Made by a program: the position numbers and the translations under genes
In this document: positions 55,557 to 64,000 of the stretch, piece after piece
Position numbering within the stretch: position 1 is the first letter of the stretch
How the letters are laid out: the number at the start of each line of letters is the position of its first letter
NCBI RefSeq assembly: GCF_008634025.1
Contig: NZ_PDCM01000002.1
Span: 62,001 to 126,000, forward strand
From: Streptomyces albofaciens JCM 4342
GTDB taxonomy: Bacteria; Actinomycetota; Actinomycetes; Streptomycetales; Streptomycetaceae
Direction: 5' to 3'
Length of the DNA: 64,000 nt
The notes under the pieces: generated by a model
The model's database searches: none
What the model was told of the DNA's origin: nothing
Seen by the model: only the letters and a program-made list of their open reading frames with translations

Positions 55557-55897
55557 ACGGCCCCCTTCGGGCAGGGCCGGTGAACGGCGAGCCGTCGCTC
55601 GGCCTCGACGGCAGTGGCGCGCAGGCGCTCGGCTTCGGCGGCCAGCGTGGCGCGCCCCTCGGAGGTCAGGGCGTAGGTGCGACGGGCCCGTCCGCCGACG
55701 GTCTCCTCGCTGTGGACTTGGATCTGCCCGTCTTCCAGCAGGCGTTGCAGGGCGCTGTAGAGGGTGCCGGTTCGCAGTGTCACGCGTCCGTCCGAGATCT
55801 TCTTGACCTCCTGGGTGATCGCGTAGCCGTGCCGGGGCTGGTCCGCCACCGCGCACAGGATCAGTGAGCTCGGTTCCTGCAGAGATCGTCTTTTCAC
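55553..55897 (-). CDS. PadR-family regulator
   Basis: The 114-aa protein has the PadR winged helix (ILCAVADQPRHGYAITQEVKKISDG, LRTGTLYSALQRLLEDGQI, RRTYALTSEGRATLAAEAERL). I start it at GTG 55897 after GGTGGGGG. It should repress its own operon with the downstream membrane protein. A stretch TATGTCGACCAACTACCTATA just upstream is AT-rich for this window and may hold promoter and operator. Confidence 0.9.
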   Translation of the reverse strand: MKRRSLQEPSSLILCAVADQPRHGYAITQEVKKISDGRVTLRTGTLYSALQRLLEDGQIQVHSEETVGGRARRTYALTSEGRATLAAEAERLRATAVEAERRLAVHRPCPKGAV

Positions 55898-56362
55898 ACC
55901 CCCACCATAGGTCGACCGACCGCATATGTCGACCAACTACCTATAGACGCTTCCGCATTCATGTCGGTCCGCTCGGCGCGTTCTGCTGCTTCGCGCCCGG
56001 CACGAACGCCCGCTCGCCCGCAGTCGGTCGCGGGCCGGCGGACCTGCACCTCGGTGCCGTCCAGCCGCAGCCCGACACCCCGGCTCCCAGGGAACGCCGC
56101 CGCCGTAGTTCCACCGTCCCGCAGACGTACAAGCGATCCCGCTCCCGCACCTTGCGGGCTGCCGGGCCGAGCAGGCGGACAAAGGTGTCTATGTAACGGT
56201 TTTCCGCGACACCGCTGTTACGTGGAAGCGATTCGTCCGTCAAAGACGCCTCGTAACTTACGCACAGCAGTCACCGCCCGCCTCACAGCACCGCCTGTGA
56301 AAGGCGCGTACGACGCACGTTTTTCGTCCCGTTCCACACGCTCAGCCAGTCAGGAGTCACGT
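55898..56362. other. divergent region with possible relic
   Basis: It holds the promoter of the PadR unit and that of the secreted protein. A minus-strand segment (VAENRYIDTFVRLLGPAARK, about 56130-56200) reads like protein but is not extended by anything I recognise. Confidence 0.4.
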
Positions 56363-57274
56363 ATGTCCGCCTTACTGCGTCACCGCCGCACCGCCTTGCG
56401 CACCCTGGCGGCCTGCGCCGCGGTGACCGCCACCGTGCTCGGCCCGGCCGCCGCGGCGTTCGCCGACAGCCCGGCGCGCGCGGCCGGACCGACGCCTGCC
56501 GACATCGCACGGTGCACGGTCACCGAGAAGGTCGACTCGATCCTCCCCATCGAGGGTGCGTACGTGGAGATCGTCAACCGGCCGATCCCCAAGTACGGCC
56601 CTGAAGGGCCGCAGGCGGTCCTGAAGGACAAGAACGGCAACGTCCTCGGCGGTGTGACCTACAACCACCCCGTCAACGAGGAAGCCGGACTCAAGCTCAC
56701 CGAGTTGGACAGCGGCCGGGCCCAGCTGTGGCAGCGCCGCCCGGCGGGCGGGGTCGCCTTCCTCCACACCCATGACTTCCCCGCGCTGCCCAAGGGCTGC
56801 CCGGTCCGCTGGGAGACCGAGGGGGGCGGCACCTACGTCCGGACGGTGAAGCTGGCGGACGGCGGCTCCATCGCCAAGATCTACCGGATGGGCCCCGACC
56901 ACTACCGCGCGGAAGGCTTCTTCCAGGGCGAGTCGTTCGGTTCCATCAAGGCGACTCCCGCCACGCCCTACGTGGCCGGCAACCTCAACGGGATGATCAC
57001 CGCGCTCTCCTCGAAGGGCGAGGTGGCCTCCTGGATCGCGAAGGCCCGCCCGACCGGCCCGCACAACGAAACGCTCGCCGACGGCAAGACCGTCGTCCGG
57101 GTAATCGAACTCGGCGACCAGCGCTACCGGGCGGTTCTCGCCGACAAGGGCGGGCGCACCCTCGGCATGATGGAGGTCGACGGCGACGCGAGGTTCCGCG
57201 CGGCGATCAAGGTCGGTTCCCTGTGGGCCGTACTGGAGACCGACGGCAGCGTCACCTCATACGTGGCGCGCTGA
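56363..57274 (+). CDS. secreted protein of unknown function
   Basis: The 303-aa protein has a signal sequence with two arginines (RHRRTALRTLAACAAV, cleavage near AFADSPARA). The mature part is rich in beta strands with repeated units of about 45 residues (GPEGPQAVLKDKNGNVLGGV, GQ-/DGK-type turns, RVIELGDQRYRAVLADKGGR). It has two Cys (ARCTV, GCPVR). AGGAG lies 7 bp before the ATG. No catalytic motif is visible. Confidence 0.8.
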   Translation: MSALLRHRRTALRTLAACAAVTATVLGPAAAAFADSPARAAGPTPADIARCTVTEKVDSILPIEGAYVEIVNRPIPKYGPEGPQAVLKDKNGNVLGGVTYNHPVNEEAGLKLTELDSGRAQLWQRRPAGGVAFLHTHDFPALPKGCPVRWETEGGGTYVRTVKLADGGSIAKIYRMGPDHYRAEGFFQGESFGSIKATPATPYVAGNLNGMITALSSKGEVASWIAKARPTGPHNETLADGKTVVRVIELGDQRYRAVLADKGGRTLGMMEVDGDARFRAAIKVGSLWAVLETDGSVTSYVAR

Positions 57275-57641
57275 ACCGGAGCAACGCCCCGCCTCGCCTG
57301 GGCGTCCCTCACCGCGCGGACACCGCCGCGTCCGCGCCGGACGCCCAGGCAACTCGCCCGGCTGCATGCTCACTTCGCAACTTCGCCGCCAAGCCCCTGG
57401 ACGGGACAGCCGACCTCAACAGGCCTGTCAGCCGACCTCAACGGGCCTGTGGCAGTCGGCCACAACGATCACAGCACCGGCGTGGCAGGCAGCGCATCGT
57501 TGGCCGCCGGCTGGGAGGGCAGCTTCTACTGCCGGCGCGCCGGACGCCCGGTCAGCTCCTCCCATGCCTGGATGGGCGGTCACTGCCTCAGCCGGGCCGA
57601 CGGCATGGCCTTCGTGAGTGGTCGTCATCAGGCTCGGTGCG
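57275..57641. other. gene-free stretch
   Basis: A plus-strand segment (GSASLAAGWEGSFYCRRAG, SSSHAWMGGHCLSRADGMAF, about 57485-57615) looks protein-like but lacks a start and any known family. Confidence 0.35.
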
Positions 57642-58100
57642 TTATGCCGCTTTGCGGATCGCTCGCCTGAGTAGCAGCGGAATGGCCTGGTGATGCAGGG
57701 GAGCTGCTGAGGCCCATACAGCCCGGCCGACAGGGTTCTTGAAATGCACGAAGGTGGACCATGTCAGTGAGGAATGGTCCAGGCGAACCATGTTGCGCGC
57801 AGTGAGCAGCGGCGAGTGCGCCTCCAGCGTGACCGCGTCGGGCCCGGACTCCGTGACGAGCCAGCCCAGTACGTGCTGCGCCGAAACGCGCGGGCCCAGC
57901 CGCAGGCCCAGCCCGCCGCGCCAGCCGCCGTACAGGCACCGCCGGAGGACGGCGGGCGCCTTCTCGAAGACGGCTCGGGCCCAATCCACTGGCAGCAGGT
58001 GCGGCAGGCCGGTAGCCGGTACCGCGAACGCCGACGCGTAGTGGGCACCGGCCGGATCAACCCGGACGCGGCGTACGGGCAGCGAACGCGAGGCAGACAT
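57642..58100 (-). CDS. DUF2867-like protein
   Basis: The 152-aa protein reads ALPATGLPHLLPVDWARAVFEK, LGLRLGPRVSAQHVLGWLVTESG, TLEAHSPLLTARNMVRLDHSS and VHFKNPVGRAVWASAAPLHH, matching DUF2867, a SRPBCC-like family. I start at ATG 58100. A -10 hexamer ends 6 bp upstream, so the transcript is probably leaderless; an ATG 7 codons earlier would put coding sequence into the promoter. Function unknown. Confidence 0.75.
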   Translation of the reverse strand: MSASRSLPVRRVRVDPAGAHYASAFAVPATGLPHLLPVDWARAVFEKAPAVLRRCLYGGWRGGLGLRLGPRVSAQHVLGWLVTESGPDAVTLEAHSPLLTARNMVRLDHSSLTWSTFVHFKNPVGRAVWASAAPLHHQAIPLLLRRAIRKAA

Positions 58101-58133
58101 GGGCGGAGTATAAAGACGCATCGGTTTTCACAA
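58100..58133 (-). promoter_or_regulatory. promoter for leaderless DUF2867 mRNA
   Basis: On the minus strand TTGTGA (58133-58128) and TATACT (58112-58107) are separated by 15 bp, and the ATG lies 6 bp after the -10 box. Confidence 0.4.
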
Positions 58134-58299
58134 CAGCCCCACTCGCGCGCCGAGAGGGCAGCAGCGCCCCGATCTCGTCCGGGGCCCTGGCGGTCACGCG
58201 CCACCGCGACCGCCGTCTTTCCTCTTCGTTCCTTCGGGCGCGCTCCCTCCGGCGGGCTGGACGCCCCCTGCTGGCCAGCCTCCGCCAACAGCTGCCCAA

Positions 58300-58481
58300 G
58301 CACGCAGATAGGAGCTATGCACCCGAGCCGACCAGACACCGCATCCCGTACAGGCGGCGCCGACCGTCGTGCACTGCGCCTCAACACCCACTATCTCGAT
58401 ATTCACGTCGACCGACAGCACGGCGATGTCCGCGATCGACGGGAACAACAGCTCCTTCAGCCGGAGCGCGACCTCTTCCAC
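58300..58481 (-). pseudogene. ISL3-family transposase, N-terminal remnant
   Basis: KELLFPSIADIAVLSVDVNIEI, VEAQCTTVGAACTGCGVWS and ARVHSSYLR form the zinc-finger start of an ISL3-type transposase. After about 60 codons similarity ends. Confidence 0.65.
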
Positions 58482-58649
58482 GGCGGGCTTTCAGCCCGAC
58501 CACACCTGTGACGGCCGTTTTTCGGGCAACTTCCGGAGCTGACCCGAGACGCTCAGCTGTCACTCACGGTGACGGCGTCACGGAAGCTGTGCCAGAGCCC
58601 AAACTCCCCGACATACCCAGCGGCACGGACTACATCATGCTGTTCCGGG

Positions 58650-58841
58650 CTCATGCAGTGCTTCCACCTTGGGCTGGTGCCGGACTTCGACGTCTACGAC
58701 GCGGCGGTGTGGAGCGCTCCGGTGCCGCTGAGTCACACCTCGATCAAGGCGAAGGGCGAACCGCAGGAGGTACCGGACTTCACCCCCGGCCTGTGGCACA
58801 AGCCCCGCCCGGGGGCGGACTCCCCCAGGCCGAAGGGGTAG
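58650..58841 (+). pseudogene. Gfo/Idh/MocA oxidoreductase, C-terminal remnant
   Basis: [22 protein letters not shown] and [21 protein letters not shown] match the end of Gfo/Idh/MocA-type dehydrogenases. Nothing upstream restores the NAD-binding domain. Confidence 0.5.
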
Positions 58842-58898
58842 CGGCGCCGGGGCCGGACGGGCCTGATGCCGTGCCCGGCCCCCGGGCCGGTCCCGACA

Positions 58899-59597
58899 CT
58901 AGTTGACCTGGCCGATGGGGCGCATCTGGATGTGGTTGATGTCCATTCCCTCCGGCTGGTCCAGGGCGAACAGGACGCAGTCGGCGATCTGCCCGGCGGT
59001 CATGACCGGCGCGTTGGGACGTCCGCCGCGGTTCTCCCAGAAGGGGGTGTCGACCATGCCCGGCGCCACCAGGGTGACGCCCACTCCGTCGGGGGTGGCC
59101 ATGAGCCGGGTGTTCTCCGCTAGGGCGTGCACGGCCCACTTGGTGACCGAGTAGAGGTTGCCGGGCGTGTTCTTCACGCCTGCCACCGAACCGACCAGAA
59201 CCAGCCGCCCCTTGGTGTCCTTCAGATGCGGCAGGGCCGCCTGGACGACGAGCGCGGGCCCGAGGACGTTCGTGAGGATCATCGAACGCATCGCCTCTGG
59301 CACGTGGTCGGCAAGCGTGCCCGGGAGGGAGAATCCGGCGCTGACGACGACGTTGTCCAGCTGCCCCCAGGACTGCACGGTCAGGTCGACGGCCCGGCGC
59401 ACGTGCTCGGCGTCGGCGGTGTCCCCGGGTAGCGTCATGAGCTGGTCCTTCGCCGCGCCGGTACTGTCGGCGAACTCCGCCAGCCGTTCGGCGCGGCGGG
59501 CCGTGACGGTCACCCGGTGTCCCCGCGTGAGGAGCCGGCGCGCGGTTTCGGCGCCGATTCCGGTGGAGCCACCGGTGATCAGCGTGACGGGTTCCAT
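58899..59597 (-). CDS. SDR-family oxidoreductase
   Basis: The 232-aa protein has TLITGGSTGIGAETARRL, DTADAEHV, the NNAG site altered to VVSAGFS, LVLVGSVAGV with the catalytic Ser and YSVTK with Tyr and Lys. The end has INHIQMRPIGQ, seen in SDRs that act on hydroxyacyl or alcohol substrates. GAGGAGG lies 7 bp before the ATG. It overlaps the VOC gene by 19 bp and closes a minus-strand operon. The substrate is unknown. Confidence 0.88.
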   Translation of the reverse strand: MEPVTLITGGSTGIGAETARRLLTRGHRVTVTARRAERLAEFADSTGAAKDQLMTLPGDTADAEHVRRAVDLTVQSWGQLDNVVVSAGFSLPGTLADHVPEAMRSMILTNVLGPALVVQAALPHLKDTKGRLVLVGSVAGVKNTPGNLYSVTKWAVHALAENTRLMATPDGVGVTLVAPGMVDTPFWENRGGRPNAPVMTAGQIADCVLFALDQPEGMDINHIQMRPIGQVN

Positions 59598-60049
59598 GGG
59601 TATGCCTCCTCGTTGATGGCGGGCATCGGGTCTCCGCCGGGGTTCCAGGTGTCGATGAAGGCGGACTGGCGGCCGAGTCCGACCAGTTCGACGTGCCCGC
59701 CGAGACTGGCGAGGCGGTGGTAGGCGAACGGCCGCCCGAAGGGACAGCCACTGAACGTCTGCGGAAAGCCGGCCGCGGAGAGCCTGTCCGTACCGGACGT
59801 GATGTCGGAGGTCCACCACCCCAGGTGGTGAAATCCGGGCCGGCTCGTGTCACCCCAGGGGCCGCCGGGCGGGGCCTCGATCAGCTCGATGTACGGCGCA
59901 CCGCCGGCGGTGAACACGATCCGGTAGTCCCACTCACCGATCGATGCCTCGACCGGCTCGCTCCACTGGACGGCTGCCGCCGTGGTCAGGTCCCGCATCG
60001 CCGCCTCCAGGCGCGGGACGGTGAAACAGACGTGGTAGAAGTCGCTCAT
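59579..60049 (-). CDS. VOC-family (glyoxalase/dioxygenase-fold) protein
   Basis: The 156-aa protein shows paired VOC halves: FYHVCFTVPRLEAAMRD with its metal-ligand His, YIELIEAPPGGPW with its Glu, GFHHLGWWTSD with a His and GGHVELVG with a Glu. It may bind a metal and act as isomerase, dioxygenase or epimerase, or bind a toxic compound. It overlaps the MFS gene by 4 bp (ATGA) upstream and the SDR gene downstream, so it is part of the same operon. Confidence 0.87.
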   Translation of the reverse strand: MSDFYHVCFTVPRLEAAMRDLTTAAAVQWSEPVEASIGEWDYRIVFTAGGAPYIELIEAPPGGPWGDTSRPGFHHLGWWTSDITSGTDRLSAAGFPQTFSGCPFGRPFAYHRLASLGGHVELVGLGRQSAFIDTWNPGGDPMPAINEEAYPWNPSR

Positions 60050-61257
60050 GCCACATTCTCCCGCTCGGTTTCCGGCTGCGCCGCGCGTGCCGTGACCGGT
60101 GCGGGGAAGGCGTTGCGACGCGCGCCCACCGCGATGGCGGCCGCCAGCACGAAGACGGCGCACGAGATCCACGGCAGGACGGCCACGCCGCCGAAGCCCA
60201 GAGCGACACCGCCGGTGACGGAGCCGATGGACATGCCCGCGTTCAGCACGGTGACGATCATCGACTGGGCGACGTCGGCAGCCGGTCCGGCGGCGCGGGC
60301 GGACGCGGCCTGGAACATGGTCGGGGCGAGACCGAGGGCCGATCCCCAGCCGAACATCACGACGACGACCGGCCACGCCTCGGTTCCGAGCAGGCCGAAC
60401 AGGGCCATACAGGCGGCGAACAGGCCGAGCGTACCGATGACGACGGCACGGAGGTTTCTGTCGATGAACGCTCCGGCGGCGAACAGCCCCGCCATGGCGG
60501 CGACGCCGAACGCGAGCAGAACCGGGCTCACCGCGTCTCCGAGACCGGCGCGCCGCAGGTAGGGGTCGACATAGGTGTAAAGGTTCATGTGGCCGACCTC
60601 GAACAGCAGGGCGGAGGCCAGGATGGCCACCAGGCCCGGCAGCAGGAAGACGCGGCGCAGGGGCATGCGGGTGGCGGCCTCCTCGCCCGGGAAGGGGCGC
60701 ACGGTGGTGTGGATCCACAGGGCGACGAGGAGGGCGAGTCCGCCCATGACGGCGAAGGTGTAGCGCCAGCCGAGAAGATCTCCGGCGTACGTTCCCACGG
60801 GGACGCCGAAGGCCAGGGCGGTGGGCACGCCGGCCATGGAGACGGCCAGGGCCCGGCCCTTGACCGGCTCGTCGACCAGCCGCATGGCGTATCCGGCGAT
60901 CATGGCCCACTGGACCCCCGCCCCCATACCGGCGACGAGCCGGGTGGCCATGGTCAGCGCGTAGGAGTCGGATACGGCGGTGAGGATGTTGACCAGGGCC
61001 ACGACGGCGACGGTGGCCACGAGCAGGGGCCGCCGGGGCAGACCACGCGTGAGCGAGGTCAGGGGTATGGCGGCGATGACGGACCCGGCGGCGTAGACGG
61101 TCAGGAGCTGACCGGCCTGGGCCTCGGAGACATCGAGTCCGCGACCGACATCACCCAGGAGACCGGCGGGGACGGTTTCGGTCAGCATGGTCAGGAACCC
61201 GGCAGTGGCCAGGGCCAGCAGACCACCTAATGGAAAGGTGCCACGTTTACGTGTCAC
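60046..61257 (-). CDS. MFS exporter, DHA1/AraJ-like
   Basis: The 403-aa protein has twelve hydrophobic segments, the LPRRPLLVA loop, ATRLVAGMGAGVQWAMIAGY in TM4-5 and SMAGVPTALAFGVPVGTYAGD. These are features of the DHA1 efflux family related to AraJ and sugar efflux carriers. It starts at a GTG. It probably exports the product of the surrounding genes or protects from it. It is transcribed with VOC and SDR downstream. Confidence 0.9.
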   Translation of the reverse strand: MTRKRGTFPLGGLLALATAGFLTMLTETVPAGLLGDVGRGLDVSEAQAGQLLTVYAAGSVIAAIPLTSLTRGLPRRPLLVATVAVVALVNILTAVSDSYALTMATRLVAGMGAGVQWAMIAGYAMRLVDEPVKGRALAVSMAGVPTALAFGVPVGTYAGDLLGWRYTFAVMGGLALLVALWIHTTVRPFPGEEAATRMPLRRVFLLPGLVAILASALLFEVGHMNLYTYVDPYLRRAGLGDAVSPVLLAFGVAAMAGLFAAGAFIDRNLRAVVIGTLGLFAACMALFGLLGTEAWPVVVVMFGWGSALGLAPTMFQAASARAAGPAADVAQSMIVTVLNAGMSIGSVTGGVALGFGGVAVLPWISCAVFVLAAAIAVGARRNAFPAPVTARAAQPETERENVA

Positions 61258-61370
61258 GACGGTGACGTTCCCCCTTGTTGAACAGTGTCTGGTGGGCCCC
61301 CGCGCGGGGCGGAAGTACGGTAGGGCCCCCGGTGGCCTCGCGGCCGAAGCCGCCAGGAGACCCTAGGGGA

Positions 61371-62519
61371 TCAGCGGACGCCGTTGTTGTTGATGAAGCG
61401 GGGTCCGTAGAAAACCGGCCGACTCAGCTCGGTATATCGCGCAAGCGCCTTGTACTGACGCGGGTAAAGCTCTTCGAGGCGGCCGATGACCTGCGCGGGC
61501 ACCCGGTGGCGCATGATGGTGAAACACGAACTCACCCGCATCTGGTCCATCTGCGTCACCGCTGCCCCCAGGGATGGCCACCAGGTTTCCGCCGGGCCGT
61601 TCCACGCGCGGTCGAGACAGGCCATCATTTCGGTGTAGGCGTTGTCGAACCTTTCCAGTTCCTTACGGACCTCCGCCGCGTCCGGGTCTTCGGCCAGTAC
61701 GGCCGCATAGCCGTCGGAGGGGACCGCGAGGGTATTGATGACCACCGGCCACACGATCTCTTCACCCTGGAAGAAGGCGGCCTCGTTCTCCCGCGTGATC
61801 TCGGCGCCCGCTTCGGGAGCGAGATAACGCCGGCCGTACCGCAGTTCGGCGAAGCGGGCGTAGTGGGACCCCTCCCGCTGGAAGTCCTCACCGGCTTCCA
61901 CGGTTCCGGTTCCCCGGCCCTCGCCCTGTTCGGTGATGAGATCGAGCCCGGCGTGGAACTTCTCCACGGGATCGACGCCCTCGGCCGGCTCGAAGGTGAG
62001 GTAGCCGAGATTGCCACCGATCTGATTGGACGGCCCGCCTTGTTCGACGGCACGCCGCAGGGCGTCCTTGTGGTTGTCGACCGCCTCGCGGATCGCGTCG
62101 TAAAAGGCGCCGATGGTCGGGTAGACCGCGGCGCGCTGCCGGGAGTCGAGCAGATAGTCCGGCGCCTCCAGACGCATGAAGTTCTCCAGCGAACGCGGGG
62201 AGAGCTGCGCGAGGATGACCGGCAGGTCGGGTGCCACGCCGCCGGGAAGACCGCGGGTGGCGTAAACCGGGTCCAGGGTGGCGATGCGCGGTGTGCCGCC
62301 CAGGGCGGCAACCATGTTGGCGGCGATGGCCATGTGGACCATCTCTTCCATCAGCACCGAGCGAATGGTGTTGTAGGAGGGGTAGTTCTGTACCTCCAGG
62401 GAATACATGGCCGCGCAGTACAGCGGCATGGTGGAGTGCTCCAGTGCCACAGCGGTCTGGAGGGCTCCGCGAATCCAGCTGATGTCGCGCAGGAAGACGG
62501 GCGTCACCTGGGCAGCCAC
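61371..62519 (-). CDS. ferritin-like diiron protein, VioB-type
   Basis: The 382-aa protein has a ferritin-like four-helix core with probable iron ligands in ALEHSTMPLY, VLMEEMVHMAIAANM and REGSHYARFAEL. This pattern is found in the ferritin-like family that includes the N-terminal part of VioB (iminophenyl-pyruvate dimer synthase). The C-terminal part has NAYTEMMACLDRAW and MRHRVPAQVIGRLEEL helices. AAGGGG lies before the GTG at 62519. It follows the DJ-1 gene by 20 bp, so both are cotranscribed. A diiron oxidase acting on a small substrate is likely; which one is unknown. Confidence 0.85.
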   Translation of the reverse strand: MAAQVTPVFLRDISWIRGALQTAVALEHSTMPLYCAAMYSLEVQNYPSYNTIRSVLMEEMVHMAIAANMVAALGGTPRIATLDPVYATRGLPGGVAPDLPVILAQLSPRSLENFMRLEAPDYLLDSRQRAAVYPTIGAFYDAIREAVDNHKDALRRAVEQGGPSNQIGGNLGYLTFEPAEGVDPVEKFHAGLDLITEQGEGRGTGTVEAGEDFQREGSHYARFAELRYGRRYLAPEAGAEITRENEAAFFQGEEIVWPVVINTLAVPSDGYAAVLAEDPDAAEVRKELERFDNAYTEMMACLDRAWNGPAETWWPSLGAAVTQMDQMRVSSCFTIMRHRVPAQVIGRLEELYPRQYKALARYTELSRPVFYGPRFINNNGVR

Positions 62520-62539
62520 GGGAGCGGTACCCCTTCCGG

Positions 62540-63349
62540 TCACAGCTCGTCGTCGGTCCTGGCCGGGTACAGCATCGGTTCGAAGAGGTTCTGGAACGCC
62601 TCCTCCAGCTCCGGGTGGTGGTAGAACTCCGGGCCGGTCTCCTCGAAAATCGCATCCCCGATGCCGCCGTAGGTGTCGAACATCATCGAGACGATGGTGC
62701 CGACCTCCCGGCCGAAATAGTGGGCGACCAGGGCGACCGCGCCGCCGTTGATGCCGTAGGAGCCGGTGAAGGTCCAGATGCGGGAGACCGGGTCGCCGTA
62801 CCACATGCGCCGGTTCTCCGGCACGTTGAAGCCCTCGTTGCGCATACCGCGGGCGATGGCGGCGACGGAGGTGAGGATCTCTCCGTTGATGATGCCGGAG
62901 CGGGTCAGCGCCCCGACGCCCGAGCAGTTGGCGGCGATCACCTTGCCGGCCTCGTGATGGCGCCGAATGGCCTCCTGGACGCGCTCGTCGGACAGCAGTG
63001 CGGCCGAGCCGACGCCGCCGGGGATATAGAAGATGTCGAACAGGTCGTCCTCCGAGAGGACGCCGTCGGGAACGACGTTGGTGCCCATCTGCATCTTGAT
63101 CACGCCGGGTTCCAGGGCGACCAGACGCACGCTCAGGTCCCGGGGAGCCGCTTCCCGCTGCCAGGGGGCGATGGAGCCGTTGAGGACCATCGCGGTGCCC
63201 TTGAAGATCTCGGTGGGGGTGAGGCAGTCCTGTTCGGAGACCGATTCGTATCCCAGGACACCGATGGAGTCGATCTGAGTGGTGCGGATTCCCGGCGTCC
63301 GGGCCTCCGGAGCGGTCCGGCGTTCGCGCATGGGAGTGGGCGCATTCAC
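62540..63349 (-). CDS. DJ-1/PfpI-superfamily protein
   Basis: The 269-aa protein has the superfamily fold: SIGVLGYESVSEQDCLTPTEIF at the start, LFDIFYIPGGVGSAALLSD and the nucleophile elbow IAANCSGVGALTRSGI with the Cys. The C-terminal GDPVSRIWTFTGSYGINGG strand follows. Length and motifs place it nearer to isonitrile hydratase-type members than to chaperone DJ-1. I start it at GTG 63349 after AGGAAGGG. It is the first gene of the operon with the ferritin-like gene and diverges from the cupin. Confidence 0.85.
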   Translation of the reverse strand: MNAPTPMRERRTAPEARTPGIRTTQIDSIGVLGYESVSEQDCLTPTEIFKGTAMVLNGSIAPWQREAAPRDLSVRLVALEPGVIKMQMGTNVVPDGVLSEDDLFDIFYIPGGVGSAALLSDERVQEAIRRHHEAGKVIAANCSGVGALTRSGIINGEILTSVAAIARGMRNEGFNVPENRRMWYGDPVSRIWTFTGSYGINGGAVALVAHYFGREVGTIVSMMFDTYGGIGDAIFEETGPEFYHHPELEEAFQNLFEPMLYPARTDDEL

Positions 63350-63589
63350 AGTGTGCTTTCCCTTCCTCGAAGGAAACGGCCTGTGCCCCTGTCGGGGCCT
63401 GCCGACGACCTTCACACCCCCTGACCAACGGAATCAAATAACCAGTCGGACAGGGGGCATCAGGGAAGCTTCGGGGACAAGGAGCGTTATGGGGGGCTGG
63501 CGTGTCGTCTATTTGGCTCTTGCCGGGCTGATCCCTAGGTTCGTTGACGGCCGGGGGACGCGGCCGACAACCAACGGGGAGCATGCTCA

Positions 63590-64000
63590 TGTCCGAGTTG
63601 ACGCACCGCCCAATGGCGGCCCAGATCCACGAACGCATCACCCGGATAGATCCGGGTCCGCGTGACTTCTCCGCACTCAGCGAGGTCGTCCGCAAGGGAA
63701 GCCGTATCGGCAACGAACGTCTCGACGGCGACGACCATCTCAACGAAGTGATCCCCAAGCCCTGGGGCATGGAGTTCCGGATCTACGTGGACGACTTCAT
63801 CGACGTGTGGAATCTGAAAATCGACGAGGATCAGGCCACCTCGATGCATGTCCACCCGCGCAAGCTCACCTACCTGCTCTGCCTGGCCGGTCAGGGAGTC
63901 ACCGACACCCTCACCGACCAGTACCCGGTAGGCGCCGGATCGATCCTGCGGATCGGAGGCGGCGCCTTCCACTCGACCCGCAGCCTGGGCCCCGGCCCGC
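63590..64000 (+). CDS. cupin-domain protein, truncated by window edge
   Basis: At least 137 residues are visible. VIPKPWGMEFRIYVDDFIDVW is followed by SMHVHPRKLTYLLCLAGQG, the first cupin motif with its H-x-H and later-Glu replaced by a hydrophobic stretch, and AGSILRIGGGAFHST, the second motif with its His. It resembles mannose-6-phosphate-isomerase-like cupins. I start at ATG 63590 because GGGGAG lies 7 bp before it. It diverges from the DJ-1 gene over 240 bp and continues outside the window. Confidence 0.85.

Noticed and set aside
55961..56362. Upstream extension of the secreted protein gene
   Set aside because: It would place 134 Arg/Pro-rich residues before a clear signal peptide that has its own AGGAG site.
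1..64000. tRNA, rRNA or riboswitch
   Set aside because: No cloverleaf with a conserved T-loop, no rRNA segment and no known riboswitch core was seen by eye; a covariance-model scan would be decisive.

Overview
The window is high-GC DNA with strongly GC-biased third codon positions, GTG and TTG starts, many secreted proteins, a modular NRPS and typical actinobacterial families (ALF-repeat proteins, XRE-TPR regulators, DUF6415, DUF1963, an AdpA-like AraC regulator). It most likely comes from a Streptomyces or close relative. The density of broken transposases and truncated genes (ISAzo13, IS5, ISL3, a second DDE family and a tyrosine recombinase, none intact) suggests an unstable accessory region such as a chromosome arm. 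I see no rRNA, tRNA or CRISPR array.

Layout. 1-2.1 kb: the 3' part of an MFS exporter gene and a LolD-type ABC ATPase. 2.2-6.5 kb: a nitronate monooxygenase gene behind a perfect 9-bp-arm palindrome, set among transposase, MFS and methyltransferase remnants. 6.6-15.5 kb: a large cell-surface region. It holds a Tat-exported ALF-repeat/coiled-coil protein with a glycine-rich hydrophobic tail and a small membrane protein gene behind it, then two secreted proteins sharing near-identical LamG repeats: one with a trypsin fold lacking the usual His and Ser, one with a glycerophosphodiesterase domain. 16-22 kb: small regulatory and conserved genes (GNAT, XRE-TPR, DUF6415, DUF1963) and a decayed transposase.

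22.7-30.2 kb: three regulator-plus-enzyme cassettes. A TetR gene diverges from two SDR genes across a perfect 13-bp-arm operator. An AKR-TetR-hydrolase-carboxymuconolactone decarboxylase operon has 4-bp gene overlaps. A MarR gene diverges from an amidohydrolase gene across a TTAGC/GCTAA operator. 30-42 kb: a PaaK-like ligase, an acetyltransferase gene flanked by two copies of a 38-bp palindromic repeat, small secreted proteins, an ABM-rhodanese protein, an AdpA-like regulator and long decayed stretches.

42-53 kb: a biosynthetic operon on the minus strand. A bimodular NRPS (C-A-T-C-A-T-TE, with A1 reading as serine and A2 as proline-like) is followed by an FAD monooxygenase fused to a condensation/acyltransferase-like domain and by an SDR whose catalytic Lys is Gln. 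A bimodular Ser/Pro NRPS with an FAD monooxygenase matches the known logic for bacterial pyrrolizidine alkaloids; the fusion is the unusual part. Three TGGCG boxes resembling AdpA sites lie just upstream of the NRPS. 53-58.9 kb: a lectin pseudogene, a zinc-ribbon protein, a PadR/membrane-protein pair, a secreted protein and a DUF2867 protein. 58.9-64 kb: a compact set (DJ-1/PfpI, ferritin-like diiron protein, MFS, VOC, SDR, divergent cupin) that I cannot match to a known pathway and that runs off the right edge.
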